64,000 nucleotides of DNA from 40CM-2-70-7 sp035631315. GTDB taxonomy: Bacteria > Gemmatimonadota > Gemmatimonadetes > Gemmatimonadales > GWC2-71-9. Location of the stretch: positions 1-64,000 of the forward strand of contig DASQIZ010000045.1 of NCBI GenBank assembly GCA_035631315.1. Direction: 5' to 3'. The first letter of the stretch is position 1, and each line of letters begins with the position of its first letter. Position numbers and translations under genes: made by a program. Below are positions 25,198-32,339 of this stretch, piece after piece. The notes beneath the pieces were generated by a model. The model made no database searches, had not been told where the DNA came from, and worked only from the letters and a program-made list of their open reading frames with translations.

Positions 25198-26289
25198 TTA
25201 GGCGATCAGTTTCTTCCGGCGGCGGCCCCACCACATCAGGGGGCCGGTGACCGCCATCAGCGGCAGGCACACGCTCGCGAGCGCCATGACGATGCGGCTG
25301 GGCCAGCCGAGCACGTCGCCCGTATGAATCTCCCGATTCCACATTCTGGTCATGCGATACGCCGCGGGCGCTGTCCGTGACGACAATACTTGTACCGGTC
25401 GGCCCGAACACGCCTCGAGGAACACGAGGGTGCGGCCTGCCGGGGTGGCGTCTTCGGAGTACTTGAACTGCGCTCGCACGGGCATGGAGGGGTTGTCCGG
25501 AAGACCTATCACCGTCATGTGGGCTCCGGGGACGATTGCCTGGGCCGTCGACGCCAGTGAATCGATGCCGAGGATGGGCCGGCCTTCGCACCCCTTCACG
25601 GACCTTGGAAAGGGCGGGACGGGTGTCGCGCCGGTCATCTTGTAGGCCAGAGCCGACGCGCCGTCATTCCAGTGGATCACCATCCCACTCAACGCCAATA
25701 TCAGCAGCAGCACCCACGCAAAGGCGCCGACCGTCTGGTGGAGATCGAACGCGAGCCGCCATCCGGCCGCGCCCGGACGGACACGCGCGATCTTCGCGGG
25801 CCACCAGAGAATCAGTCCGGTGACGGCCAGGAATGCGAGCAGCACTCCGCTCCACCCAGTCACCGTATTTCCCAGGGACCCGGCGAGGAATCGTGTGTGG
25901 AACTGGTGGATGCGGTTCATCACCACGCTCTGCTGCTCCGGCCGCCCGAGGACCCTTCCGGTATAGGGATCGACGAACTCATCGACTTCATCCTTCCCGT
26001 CGGGGGAGACGACGGCCACGCCCCACGCATGACGGTCGTCCGATCCGAAGTCCGCTTCCACGACACGATATCCGGGGTGGGTGCGGGTGACCGAGTCCTC
26101 CAGAGACCGCAACGACAGTGGCCGGCCACCAGCGGTCGGCCTGACGGCCGTGATCTTCGCGTTGAGGGCGTCGTTGATCGGGTTCTCGAAAACGAGAATC
26201 GCCCCGGTAAGGCCCAGGCAGACGAGCGGGAGCGCGGCGACCAGCCCGACGACCAGGTGGGTGTTGAGCAGCACGCTGCGGATGCGCAT
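25198..26289 (-). CDS. PepSY-associated transmembrane protein
   Basis: The start is ATG 26289, giving 363 residues; the frame continues upstream but only as antisense of the Nfu gene. Four hydrophobic segments are seen: VLLNTHLVVGLVAALPLVCL near the N terminus, SGVLLAFLAVTGLILWW, VGAFAWVLLLILALSGMVIH, and MALASVCLPLMAVTGPLMWW. Conserved His residues (NTHLVV, HQFHTRF, DLHQTVGA, REIHTGDVLG) and PepSY-like regions between the helices match the PiuB/PepSY_TM family, linked to iron uptake and ferric reduction. It may serve the TonB-dependent iron system encoded elsewhere. It is divergent from the Nfu gene. Confidence 0.87.
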   Translation of the reverse strand: MRIRSVLLNTHLVVGLVAALPLVCLGLTGAILVFENPINDALNAKITAVRPTAGGRPLSLRSLEDSVTRTHPGYRVVEADFGSDDRHAWGVAVVSPDGKDEVDEFVDPYTGRVLGRPEQQSVVMNRIHQFHTRFLAGSLGNTVTGWSGVLLAFLAVTGLILWWPAKIARVRPGAAGWRLAFDLHQTVGAFAWVLLLILALSGMVIHWNDGASALAYKMTGATPVPPFPRSVKGCEGRPILGIDSLASTAQAIVPGAHMTVIGLPDNPSMPVRAQFKYSEDATPAGRTLVFLEACSGRPVQVLSSRTAPAAYRMTRMWNREIHTGDVLGWPSRIVMALASVCLPLMAVTGPLMWWGRRRKKLIA

Positions 26290-26326
26290 GTCTCTTAAGA
26301 TGCCCAGACGCTGCGATTTGTCGCGG

Positions 26327-26355
26327 TTGACCCATCTGTAAGCCCCGGCGATACT
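26327..26355 (+). promoter_or_regulatory. Promoter of the Nfu gene with a very short leader
   Basis: TTGACC (26327-26332), 17-base spacer, GATACT (26350-26355). The expected start of transcription is about three bases before the ATG at 26365, so no ribosome binding site is transcribed. Confidence 0.6.
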
Positions 26356-26364
26356 TCGCCCCAG

Positions 26365-26973
26365 ATGACTGATGTCCGGATCACCGCCGAGCCTACGGAC
26401 CACACGCGTTGCCGGTTCGTGCTCCCCGTTCCTCTCCTCGAGGGTGGGGCCCGGCGCTTTACATCCCCCGCCGAAGCGCAGGATTCGCCCCTGATCGCGA
26501 ACATCTTCGCGGTGCCGGGGCTCGCGGTCAGCGAGGTGATCGTTTCCGGCAGCACCGTCACGGTCGTGAAGACCAGCACGTCCACCTGGCAGCAGGTCGG
26601 GAAGGCGGTCGGCGATGCGATCCGCGCCGGGCTGACGAGCGGCACGACGCCCGTGTCGTCCCAGCGGGTGGAGCGGAAGGATGCGGCGGTCGATGACGAC
26701 GTGCTCTACGACCGGGTGGCGGATCTCTTCGAGACCCAGGTCAATCCGATGGTCGCGGGACATGGCGGCCGGATCGAGCTGATCGATGTGCAGGATGCCA
26801 TCGTGCTCCTCCGCATGTCCGGTGGGTGCCAGGGGTGTGGGATGGCGGATGTGACGCTCCGTCAGGGCATCGAGGCGATGCTCCGGCAGGAGGTTCCCGA
26901 GGTGCAGGGAATTACGGACATCACCGACCACGCGTCGGGCACCAACCCCTACGTCTCTGGCTCCAAGAAGTAG
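26365..26973 (+). CDS. Nfu-type iron-sulfur cluster scaffold protein
   Basis: A 202-residue protein with two recognisable parts. The N-terminal Nfu_N domain (about residues 8-95) contains SPLIANIFAVPGLAVSEVIV and VGKAVGDAIRAGL. The C-terminal NifU-like domain (110-190) contains VNPMVAGHGGRIELIDV and the cluster-binding CXXC in SGGCQGCGMADVTLRQGIE. Proteins with this order carry 4Fe-4S clusters to client enzymes. It is the first gene of a likely operon with the ATP-grasp and GT87 genes, though no functional link to these is evident. Confidence 0.93.
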   Translation: MTDVRITAEPTDHTRCRFVLPVPLLEGGARRFTSPAEAQDSPLIANIFAVPGLAVSEVIVSGSTVTVVKTSTSTWQQVGKAVGDAIRAGLTSGTTPVSSQRVERKDAAVDDDVLYDRVADLFETQVNPMVAGHGGRIELIDVQDAIVLLRMSGGCQGCGMADVTLRQGIEAMLRQEVPEVQGITDITDHASGTNPYVSGSKK

Positions 26974-26995
26974 TTCTTCGCGGCCGCGGCTGCTG

Positions 26996-28216
26996 TTGCT
27001 GCTGCCGTCGACGTCGTACCGCACCTCCGCTTTCATCGCCGCCGCTCGCCGGATCGACCTGGATCTGACGGTCGCGTCCGATTTCCCCAGTACGTTCGAG
27101 ACCGCACAGCCGGCCTCCCTCGTCACGTTCGACTTCGCCGATCCGGCCCGGGCCACTGATCAGGCCCGGGCCTTTCATGCGCGTTACCCGGTCAGCGCGG
27201 TCGTCGGCATGGATGACGACACGGCGGTGCTCGCGGCGACGATCGCGCCGGCACTGGGACTCGAGGCGAACCCAGTCGCCGCCACCGAAGCGGCGCGCGA
27301 CAAGCACCGGCAGCGGGAACTGTTCGCGGCCGCCGGGGTCCCGATTCCGGCGTTCAGTCTGCACAAGCTCTCGGATGATCCCGAAGCGATTGCCGGCCTT
27401 GTGCCGTACCCCTGCGTCCTCAAACCTCTTCGCCTCGCGGCGTCGCGTGGTGTGATCCGGGCCGACAACCCCGAGCAGTTCATGGCGGCACGGGCGAGAC
27501 TCGCGGCCATCCTCGCGCAGCCCGACGCCGCAGCGTGCGGAGAGCCCTCGAAGCGTTATCTGGTGGAGGAGTTCATTCCGGGCGTCGAGGTCGCGGTCGA
27601 GGGTCTGGTCGAGAAGGGCCGGCTTCATGTGCTTGCCATCTTCGACAAGCCCGATCCCCTCGATGGCCCGTACTTCGAAGAATCCATCTACGTCACACCC
27701 ACCAGGCTCTCCGCCGATGTTCGTACCGCCATCGAGGACTGTACCGCGCGCGCGGCGCGCGCGCTCGGAATAGAACGGGGCCCGGTGCACGCCGAGGTGC
27801 GGTGGAATACGCGGGGAGCGTGGCTGATCGAAATCGCGGCGCGGCCTATCGGCGGCCGCTGCAGCGCTGTGCTCCGGTTCGGGCCCGAGCTCATGTCCCT
27901 CGAGGAGCTGCTCCTCCGGCGGGCACTCGATCTTCCGGCGGCATCGCTCGAGCGCGAGCAGACGGCGTCGGGCGTCATGATGATTCCGGTGCCTGGAGCG
28001 GGGACGCTGAAGGTCGTGCGAGGACGGGAGGAGGCCGCCCAGGTCCCCGGCGTGACTGAGGTGGTCATCACGGCGCACCCTGGGGAGCGATTGATCCCGT
28101 GGCCCGAGGGGGCGCGCTACCCGGGATTCATCTTCGCCCGCGGCGTGAATGGCGCGGCCGTCGAGCGCACCCTGCGTGATGCTTATCGTTGGCTGACATT
28201 CGAGCTCGAGCAGTGA
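26996..28216 (+). CDS. ATP-grasp domain ligase
   Basis: A protein of about 406 residues. The N-terminal third is a Rossmann-like pre-ATP-grasp domain (STSYRTSAFIAAARRIDLD). The ATP-grasp core has KHRQRELFAAAGVPIPAF, YPCVLKPLRLAASRGVI, YLVEEFIPGVEVAVEGLVEK, and the metal-binding AEVRWNTRGAWLIEIAARPIGG. This pattern fits the L-amino-acid ligase/carboxylate-amine ligase branch; the substrates are unknown. No ATG is available near the conserved N terminus; TTG 26996 is the only practical start, so the start is uncertain. The stop overlaps the start of the GT87 gene. Confidence 0.85.
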   Translation: MLLPSTSYRTSAFIAAARRIDLDLTVASDFPSTFETAQPASLVTFDFADPARATDQARAFHARYPVSAVVGMDDDTAVLAATIAPALGLEANPVAATEAARDKHRQRELFAAAGVPIPAFSLHKLSDDPEAIAGLVPYPCVLKPLRLAASRGVIRADNPEQFMAARARLAAILAQPDAAACGEPSKRYLVEEFIPGVEVAVEGLVEKGRLHVLAIFDKPDPLDGPYFEESIYVTPTRLSADVRTAIEDCTARAARALGIERGPVHAEVRWNTRGAWLIEIAARPIGGRCSAVLRFGPELMSLEELLLRRALDLPAASLEREQTASGVMMIPVPGAGTLKVVRGREEAAQVPGVTEVVITAHPGERLIPWPEGARYPGFIFARGVNGAAVERTLRDAYRWLTFELEQ

Positions 28217-29490
28217 TGCTCCCGCGAGATCCGTGGCCCCGCTTCCAATCGGAGCGGGCGCGGCGGACCGCGATGGTCACGCTGTACGCGGTGATTCTGG
28301 CCGTCGCGCTGGCCGAAGCCCTCCGCGCCCTCGGGCGAATGGAGGGCGTGATCTTCTCATCCTACCTGGATGTCGGGGACGCGGTGCTCTCGGGGTCCGA
28401 TCCCTACGCCATCACCGCCAACACCTGGCCGCCCTTCTTCGCGATCGAGAGCGTGCCCCTCGCGCTGATCGCCCGGATCTCGCCCCACCTCTCGCTCTTT
28501 CTCTGGCAGCTCCTCGGGCTTCTGGCGACGTGGGGCGTGATGAAGCTGTCCGTCGAGTTCTTCGAGGATGGCCCCGTCACGTTCTGGCCGGTGAGTGCGC
28601 AGGGTCTGGCGCTCACCTCCTCGGCCGTCATCGTGCCGTTCTTGATGACGGCGCGGCTGTTCGACGAGCATGCCCAGCACACGCAGGTCAATGTCCAGGT
28701 GCTGTGGCTGGTCCTGTGGGGCTTCCATCACTTCCGCCGCCACCGCCCAGGCCTCGGGGGTCTGTCACTCGCACTGGCCGCGAGCACCAAAGTGGTCCCT
28801 GTCCTGCTGGTGCTCTACCTCCTCTATAAGAGGTGCTGGCGCGAGTCGATGTGGACCCTCATCTGGATCGTGATCCTCAATGTCGGGGTCATCGGCGTCG
28901 CCTTCGGGCCCTCGGACGCCCTTCACCTGTGGGGTCGCTGGCATGCCGTCGCAGGCAAAGAGCTCGCGGACCCGACGCCCACGTTCATGAATCAGTCACT
29001 CCTCGCGGGGGTGAAGCGGGCGGTGACGACGGAAGGCGGGTTACGCGATCCGGTGCGCTATGCGCTGATGACCTGGACTCCTGGTGCGGCACGCGCCGCG
29101 TTCATGGTGTTGACGGCAGCCCTCGCCGGCGTACTCGCGTGGCTTTTCCGGAAGAACCCCGGCGACCTCACCGGTCCCCGCGCCGGTGGCGAGCTCGCCC
29201 TCAGCCTCGGCGCCATGGTCGTGGTCGATCCGTTGGCGTGGAAAGCCCACTACGTAGCGCTCATCACGGCCTACGTCTTCGCGTGGTGGGCGCTCCGCAA
29301 AGGCGATGCACCGCGGTGGCAGTGGTCGCTGTGGTGGGGGAGTCTCGTCTGCCTCACGGGATCCGCTGCGGCCATCTGGGGCGGGCACTTCAGCCATGTG
29401 CTCGAGAGTTACGACGTGATTCTGTGGGGCGCTGCAATGCTGCTGTTGCTGGTGGCTTGTCGGTTAGACGGTGAGACGGTAAAACGGTAA
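28216..29490 (+). CDS. GT87 (DUF2029) family membrane glycosyltransferase
   Basis: A multi-spanning protein of 424 residues from ATG 28216. It has about ten hydrophobic segments and features of the polyprenol-sugar-dependent GT87/DUF2029 family: the loop SSYLDVGDAVLSGSDPYA after the first helix, with Asp residues facing the periplasm, and LAASTKVVPVLLVLYLLYKR later. Such enzymes add mannose or arabinose units from polyprenyl donors to envelope glycans. The ATG overlaps the preceding stop by one base. Its last codons run into the short-repeat element beginning at 29466, which encodes the C-terminal GETVKR. Confidence 0.83.
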   Translation: MLPRDPWPRFQSERARRTAMVTLYAVILAVALAEALRALGRMEGVIFSSYLDVGDAVLSGSDPYAITANTWPPFFAIESVPLALIARISPHLSLFLWQLLGLLATWGVMKLSVEFFEDGPVTFWPVSAQGLALTSSAVIVPFLMTARLFDEHAQHTQVNVQVLWLVLWGFHHFRRHRPGLGGLSLALAASTKVVPVLLVLYLLYKRCWRESMWTLIWIVILNVGVIGVAFGPSDALHLWGRWHAVAGKELADPTPTFMNQSLLAGVKRAVTTEGGLRDPVRYALMTWTPGAARAAFMVLTAALAGVLAWLFRKNPGDLTGPRAGGELALSLGAMVVVDPLAWKAHYVALITAYVFAWWALRKGDAPRWQWSLWWGSLVCLTGSAAAIWGGHFSHVLESYDVILWGAAMLLLLVACRLDGETVKR

Positions 29491-29553
29491 GACGGTAGGG
29501 CGGTAAGGCGGTAGGTGTTGGACCTTGCCGTCTTCCCGTCCCACCGTCTTTCC
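29466..29553. repeat. Long hairpin made of 8-base degenerate tandem repeats
   Basis: Six 8-base units of the form (A/G)(A/G)(A/G)(A/G)CGGT(A/G) run from 29466 to 29513, and at least three inverted copies (CCGTCTT, CCCGTCCC, ACCGTCTT) run from 29526 to 29551. The two halves can pair over about 27 bp with mismatches. It begins inside the last codons of the GT87 gene and fills the gap to the convergent gene at 29560. Confidence 0.75.
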
Positions 29554-29559
29554 CTCTGT

Positions 29560-30219
29560 TTATTTCAGGTGGTGAATCCCCAGTGCCGAGAGATGGACGT
29601 CGAGGTTGTGATTCACCCGATAGCCGATGATCCCTGAGGCATCGACGTTCGACGCCTCCGTGCTGTAGACCTCTTTGCCGTTTACCGTGAAGCTCGCCTT
29701 GCCACCCGTGAACTGGACCGCCAGCTCATTCGTCGCCTTGCCGTTGGCGTCGGCTTTGTTGACCGCGGGGTTCGCGGTCCAGGGAACGACGGCGGTCGGC
29801 TTGTTGGCGAATCCGGCCCGGCGCCAGATCGAGAACTCACCGGTGCCGCGGACGATCAGGTAGGTGTAGCTCTGCGCGTCGCCGTCGAGATTCTTCCCAC
29901 CAACGATGATCCCGTAGGCTTCGGGGTGCATCGGGGCTCTGGTCTGGGTGAACGTGGCGACGGTGTGGTAATTGCCGGAAGCGGTATCCTGATCACGCCA
30001 CATGATCGCAGCGGGACCCTGCGTCGTATGGAAGCCGTCTCCCATCGCCACGAACTTCACGTTGGCGGTCGGCGCGTTGCGCTCGGTGCGCACGTGCCAG
30101 CCGGCGGGGAAGGTGCCGCCGCCGGCGACGGTGTGATCGGGGTCCTTCATCGGCTGCTGGGCGGCGAGCCCAACGGCTGACAGAATGACGGCGCCGGTCA
30201 AGAGAACTTGAGAACGCAT
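29560..30219 (-). CDS. Exported beta-sandwich protein of unknown function
   Basis: ATG 30219, with GAGGAG upstream, gives 219 residues beginning with the signal peptide MRSQVLLTGAVILSAVGLAA. The mature part looks like a concanavalin/laminin-G-type fold related to DUF1080-like domains: FVAMGDGFHTTQGPAAIMW, EAYGIIVGGKNLDGDAQSYT, NELAVQFTGGKASFTVNGKE, SGIIGYRVNHNLDVHLSAL. These folds bind or cleave carbohydrate or simply serve in the envelope; no catalytic residues stand out. The frame upstream of 30219 lacks support. Confidence 0.75.
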   Translation of the reverse strand: MRSQVLLTGAVILSAVGLAAQQPMKDPDHTVAGGGTFPAGWHVRTERNAPTANVKFVAMGDGFHTTQGPAAIMWRDQDTASGNYHTVATFTQTRAPMHPEAYGIIVGGKNLDGDAQSYTYLIVRGTGEFSIWRRAGFANKPTAVVPWTANPAVNKADANGKATNELAVQFTGGKASFTVNGKEVYSTEASNVDASGIIGYRVNHNLDVHLSALGIHHLK

Positions 30220-30353
30220 CGGACTCCTCGGAGTGTGGGCTGGAGAGGGACGGAGAACGCCGGTAGCTTGTTCGCCTAAGTGATCGGGCTCCAACGTCTC
30301 AGTCAAGTACGGGATCGCGACCTGATACCCCACTTCGTGCGGCAGGTGGCGTA

Positions 30354-30896
30354 GTGTCCACGACTTCCTCACATGGTGCCAAGGTGGTCTACGGGCGGCC
30401 GCGTCCGGAGCGACGTTGGCCGTTGGTGCTGGCCGGCGTTCTCGCACTCGCGGCCGGCGGGGCGGGCTGGTGGGGATGGCGGGAGTCGCAGGAGCTGGCG
30501 GCGACGCGCGGGCGACTCGCCGACGGCATGGCCGCCTACCAGGACACGTTGTCGCTTCTGCGCAGTCCCGGCACCCGGGTGATCAACGTCCCCGTGTCCA
30601 CCAATGGCCAGGTCGGGGCCGTGACCATCTTCGCCGACACGCTGACGCACCGCTGGCTGGTCACTTTCCATCATCTCGCCGTCAATCAGCCGGGTCAGGT
30701 CTACCAGCTCTGGTTCATCACCACGACGGGGATAGTGAACGCGTCGGTGATTCACGTGGCGGGGAGTGCCCCGATGGTCGAGGCGCTCGAGATGCCGAAG
30801 GGTGCCGGGGACGTGACCGGTGCTGCGATGACGATCGAGAAGGGGAAGGGGTCCGCCGCTCCCACGGGGCCGACGGTCTTCCACTATCTGCTGTAG
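30354..30896 (+). CDS. Membrane protein with RskA-type anti-sigma C-terminal domain
   Basis: A 180-residue protein from GTG 30354. One membrane helix (WPLVLAGVLALAAGGAGWWGW) is followed by a short helical stretch and an extracytoplasmic RskA-like domain: NVPVSTNGQVGAVTIFADT, HHLAVNQPGQVYQLWFITTTG, and GPTVFHYLL. In anti-sigma-K factors a cytoplasmic zinc-finger domain that grips the sigma factor precedes the helix; here only about 20 basic residues remain, and no sigma-factor gene is adjacent. It may have lost sigma regulation or work with a distant partner. The next gene, greA, is convergent one base away. Confidence 0.75.
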   Translation: MSTTSSHGAKVVYGRPRPERRWPLVLAGVLALAAGGAGWWGWRESQELAATRGRLADGMAAYQDTLSLLRSPGTRVINVPVSTNGQVGAVTIFADTLTHRWLVTFHHLAVNQPGQVYQLWFITTTGIVNASVIHVAGSAPMVEALEMPKGAGDVTGAAMTIEKGKGSAAPTGPTVFHYLL

Positions 30897-30897
30897 G

Positions 30898-31386
30898 TCA
30901 TTCCTTCACGAGGTCGTGGACGGTTTCGAGCTCCACGATCTTCAGCTTTCGCTTTCCCATCGGCAGCGTGATGGCAACGGTCTCTCCGACCTTGCCGCCG
31001 AGGAGGGCTTTGCCGAGGGGTGAGGCCATGGAGACGGGCATTTCGTCGCCGTCTTCGCCGCCTTCGATGAAGTCTCCCAGCGTCAGCGCGTAGATCTCTT
31101 TCTGCTTCGTCTCGGCGTCCTGGACGGTGACGCGGGATCCGAATCCCACGCGGTCTTTCGGCAGGTCTTTCTCGGAGACGCTCGACAATTTTCCCAGGCG
31201 GAGCCGGAGGTGGGCGAGCCGGGCGGTCGTGAATTGCTGGCGCTCGAGGGCGGCCTTGTACTCGGAGTTTTCCCGGAGGTCACCGTGCTGACGGGCGCGG
31301 TCGATCTCCTTCGGGATCACGAAGTTAAGGTCGTGGTTGAGGCGTTCGACCTCGGCTTGGAGCTTCTGTTTGAGTTCGTCGATCAT
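30898..31386 (-). CDS. greA: Transcription elongation factor GreA/GreB
   Basis: A 162-residue protein of the expected length. The N-terminal coiled coil (KQKLQAEVERLNHDLNFVIP, then EIDRARQHGDLRENSEYKAA) carries the acidic tip residues that enter the RNA polymerase channel and trigger cleavage of backtracked RNA. The C-terminal domain has GSRVTVQDAETKQKEIYAL and MASPLGKALLGGKVGETVAI. Sequence alone favours GreA over GreB, since the coiled-coil basic patch is small. It is divergent from the heme O synthase gene. Confidence 0.92.
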   Translation of the reverse strand: MIDELKQKLQAEVERLNHDLNFVIPKEIDRARQHGDLRENSEYKAALERQQFTTARLAHLRLRLGKLSSVSEKDLPKDRVGFGSRVTVQDAETKQKEIYALTLGDFIEGGEDGDEMPVSMASPLGKALLGGKVGETVAITLPMGKRKLKIVELETVHDLVKE

Positions 31387-31451
31387 GGCCCTTTCCGGAA
31401 GCTAGCGGCGGCCCGGGCCCCTTCGCCAGATTCCGCCCTTTATCCGGCAAA

Positions 31452-32339
31452 TTGGGAGTGAAATTCGGCGTGACGGCGGTCGGGAAAGCACGTGCGGCGG
31501 CGTTTTTCGAGCTCACCAAGCCGGGGATCACCCGGATGGTGGTGCTCACCGCCGCCGCGGGATTTTATCTGGGGTCGCAGGGCCGCTTCGAAGTGGTCCG
31601 ATTCATCCAGACCCTGGTCGGCACCGCCCTCGTGGCCGCCGGGTCGTCCGCACTGAATCAGCTCCGCGAACGTGACGTCGATGCCCGTATGAACCGGACC
31701 AAAGGACGGCCATTGCCGTCGGGCCGTGTATCTCCAACCGCAGCCGCCATCTTTTCGTGGACTGCCGCCATCCTCGGCGTCGCGTACCTGGCGTGGCAGG
31801 TCAATCTCATCACTGCCTTCCTCGCACTGCTCACGCTGGTGTCGTACGTCTTCCTCTATACTCCGCTGAAACAGCGGACCTCTCTGAATACGCTGGTCGG
31901 CGCGGTGCCCGGTGCACTGCCGGTGGTGGGTGGGTGGACGGCGGCGGGGGGACACATCGACGGCGTGGTCCTTTCGCTCTTCTGGATTCTTTTTCTCTGG
32001 CAGCTGCCGCACTTCCTGGCACTCGCCTGGCTGTACCGCGAGGACTACAAGCGGGGCGGGTTCGAGATGCTGAGCCTGGATGATGCGTCGGGACGGTCGA
32101 CGGGACGGATGGCCTTGTTGTATGCGATCACGCTCTTGCCGGTGAGTCTGCTCCCCACGCTGCTCCGGCTGACGGGCACCGTCTACTTCTTCGGCGCGCT
32201 GCTCCTCGGGATTGTCTATGCGTGGGTGAGCCTTCTCTTGATGCGCGAGCCGTCGGAGAAGCCCGCACGGCGGCTCTTCTTTACCTCCATTACCTACCTG
32301 CCACTGCTTCTCGCGTTGATGGTCATCGACAAAGGCTAG
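31452..32339 (+). CDS. ctaB: Protoheme IX farnesyltransferase (heme O synthase)
   Basis: A membrane protein of about 295 residues, UbiA superfamily. It attaches a farnesyl group to heme b to make heme O for heme-copper oxidases. The prenyl-diphosphate/Mg site is seen in NQLRERDVDARMNRTKGRPL (Asn, Asp, Asp) with a second conserved loop YTPLKQRTSLNTLVGAVPGA and YREDYKRGGFEML. Nine helices are expected and fit the hydropathy. Possible starts are TTG 31452 and GTG 31458; neither has a good ribosome binding site. No oxidase genes are beside it. Its stop overlaps that of tkt. Confidence 0.93.
   Translation: MGVKFGVTAVGKARAAAFFELTKPGITRMVVLTAAAGFYLGSQGRFEVVRFIQTLVGTALVAAGSSALNQLRERDVDARMNRTKGRPLPSGRVSPTAAAIFSWTAAILGVAYLAWQVNLITAFLALLTLVSYVFLYTPLKQRTSLNTLVGAVPGALPVVGGWTAAGGHIDGVVLSLFWILFLWQLPHFLALAWLYREDYKRGGFEMLSLDDASGRSTGRMALLYAITLLPVSLLPTLLRLTGTVYFFGALLLGIVYAWVSLLLMREPSEKPARRLFFTSITYLPLLLALMVIDKG

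Noticed and set aside
30354..31386. Sigma/anti-sigma pair including the RskA-like gene
   Set aside because: The neighbours are greA and an exported protein; no sigma-70 family domain is encoded close by.
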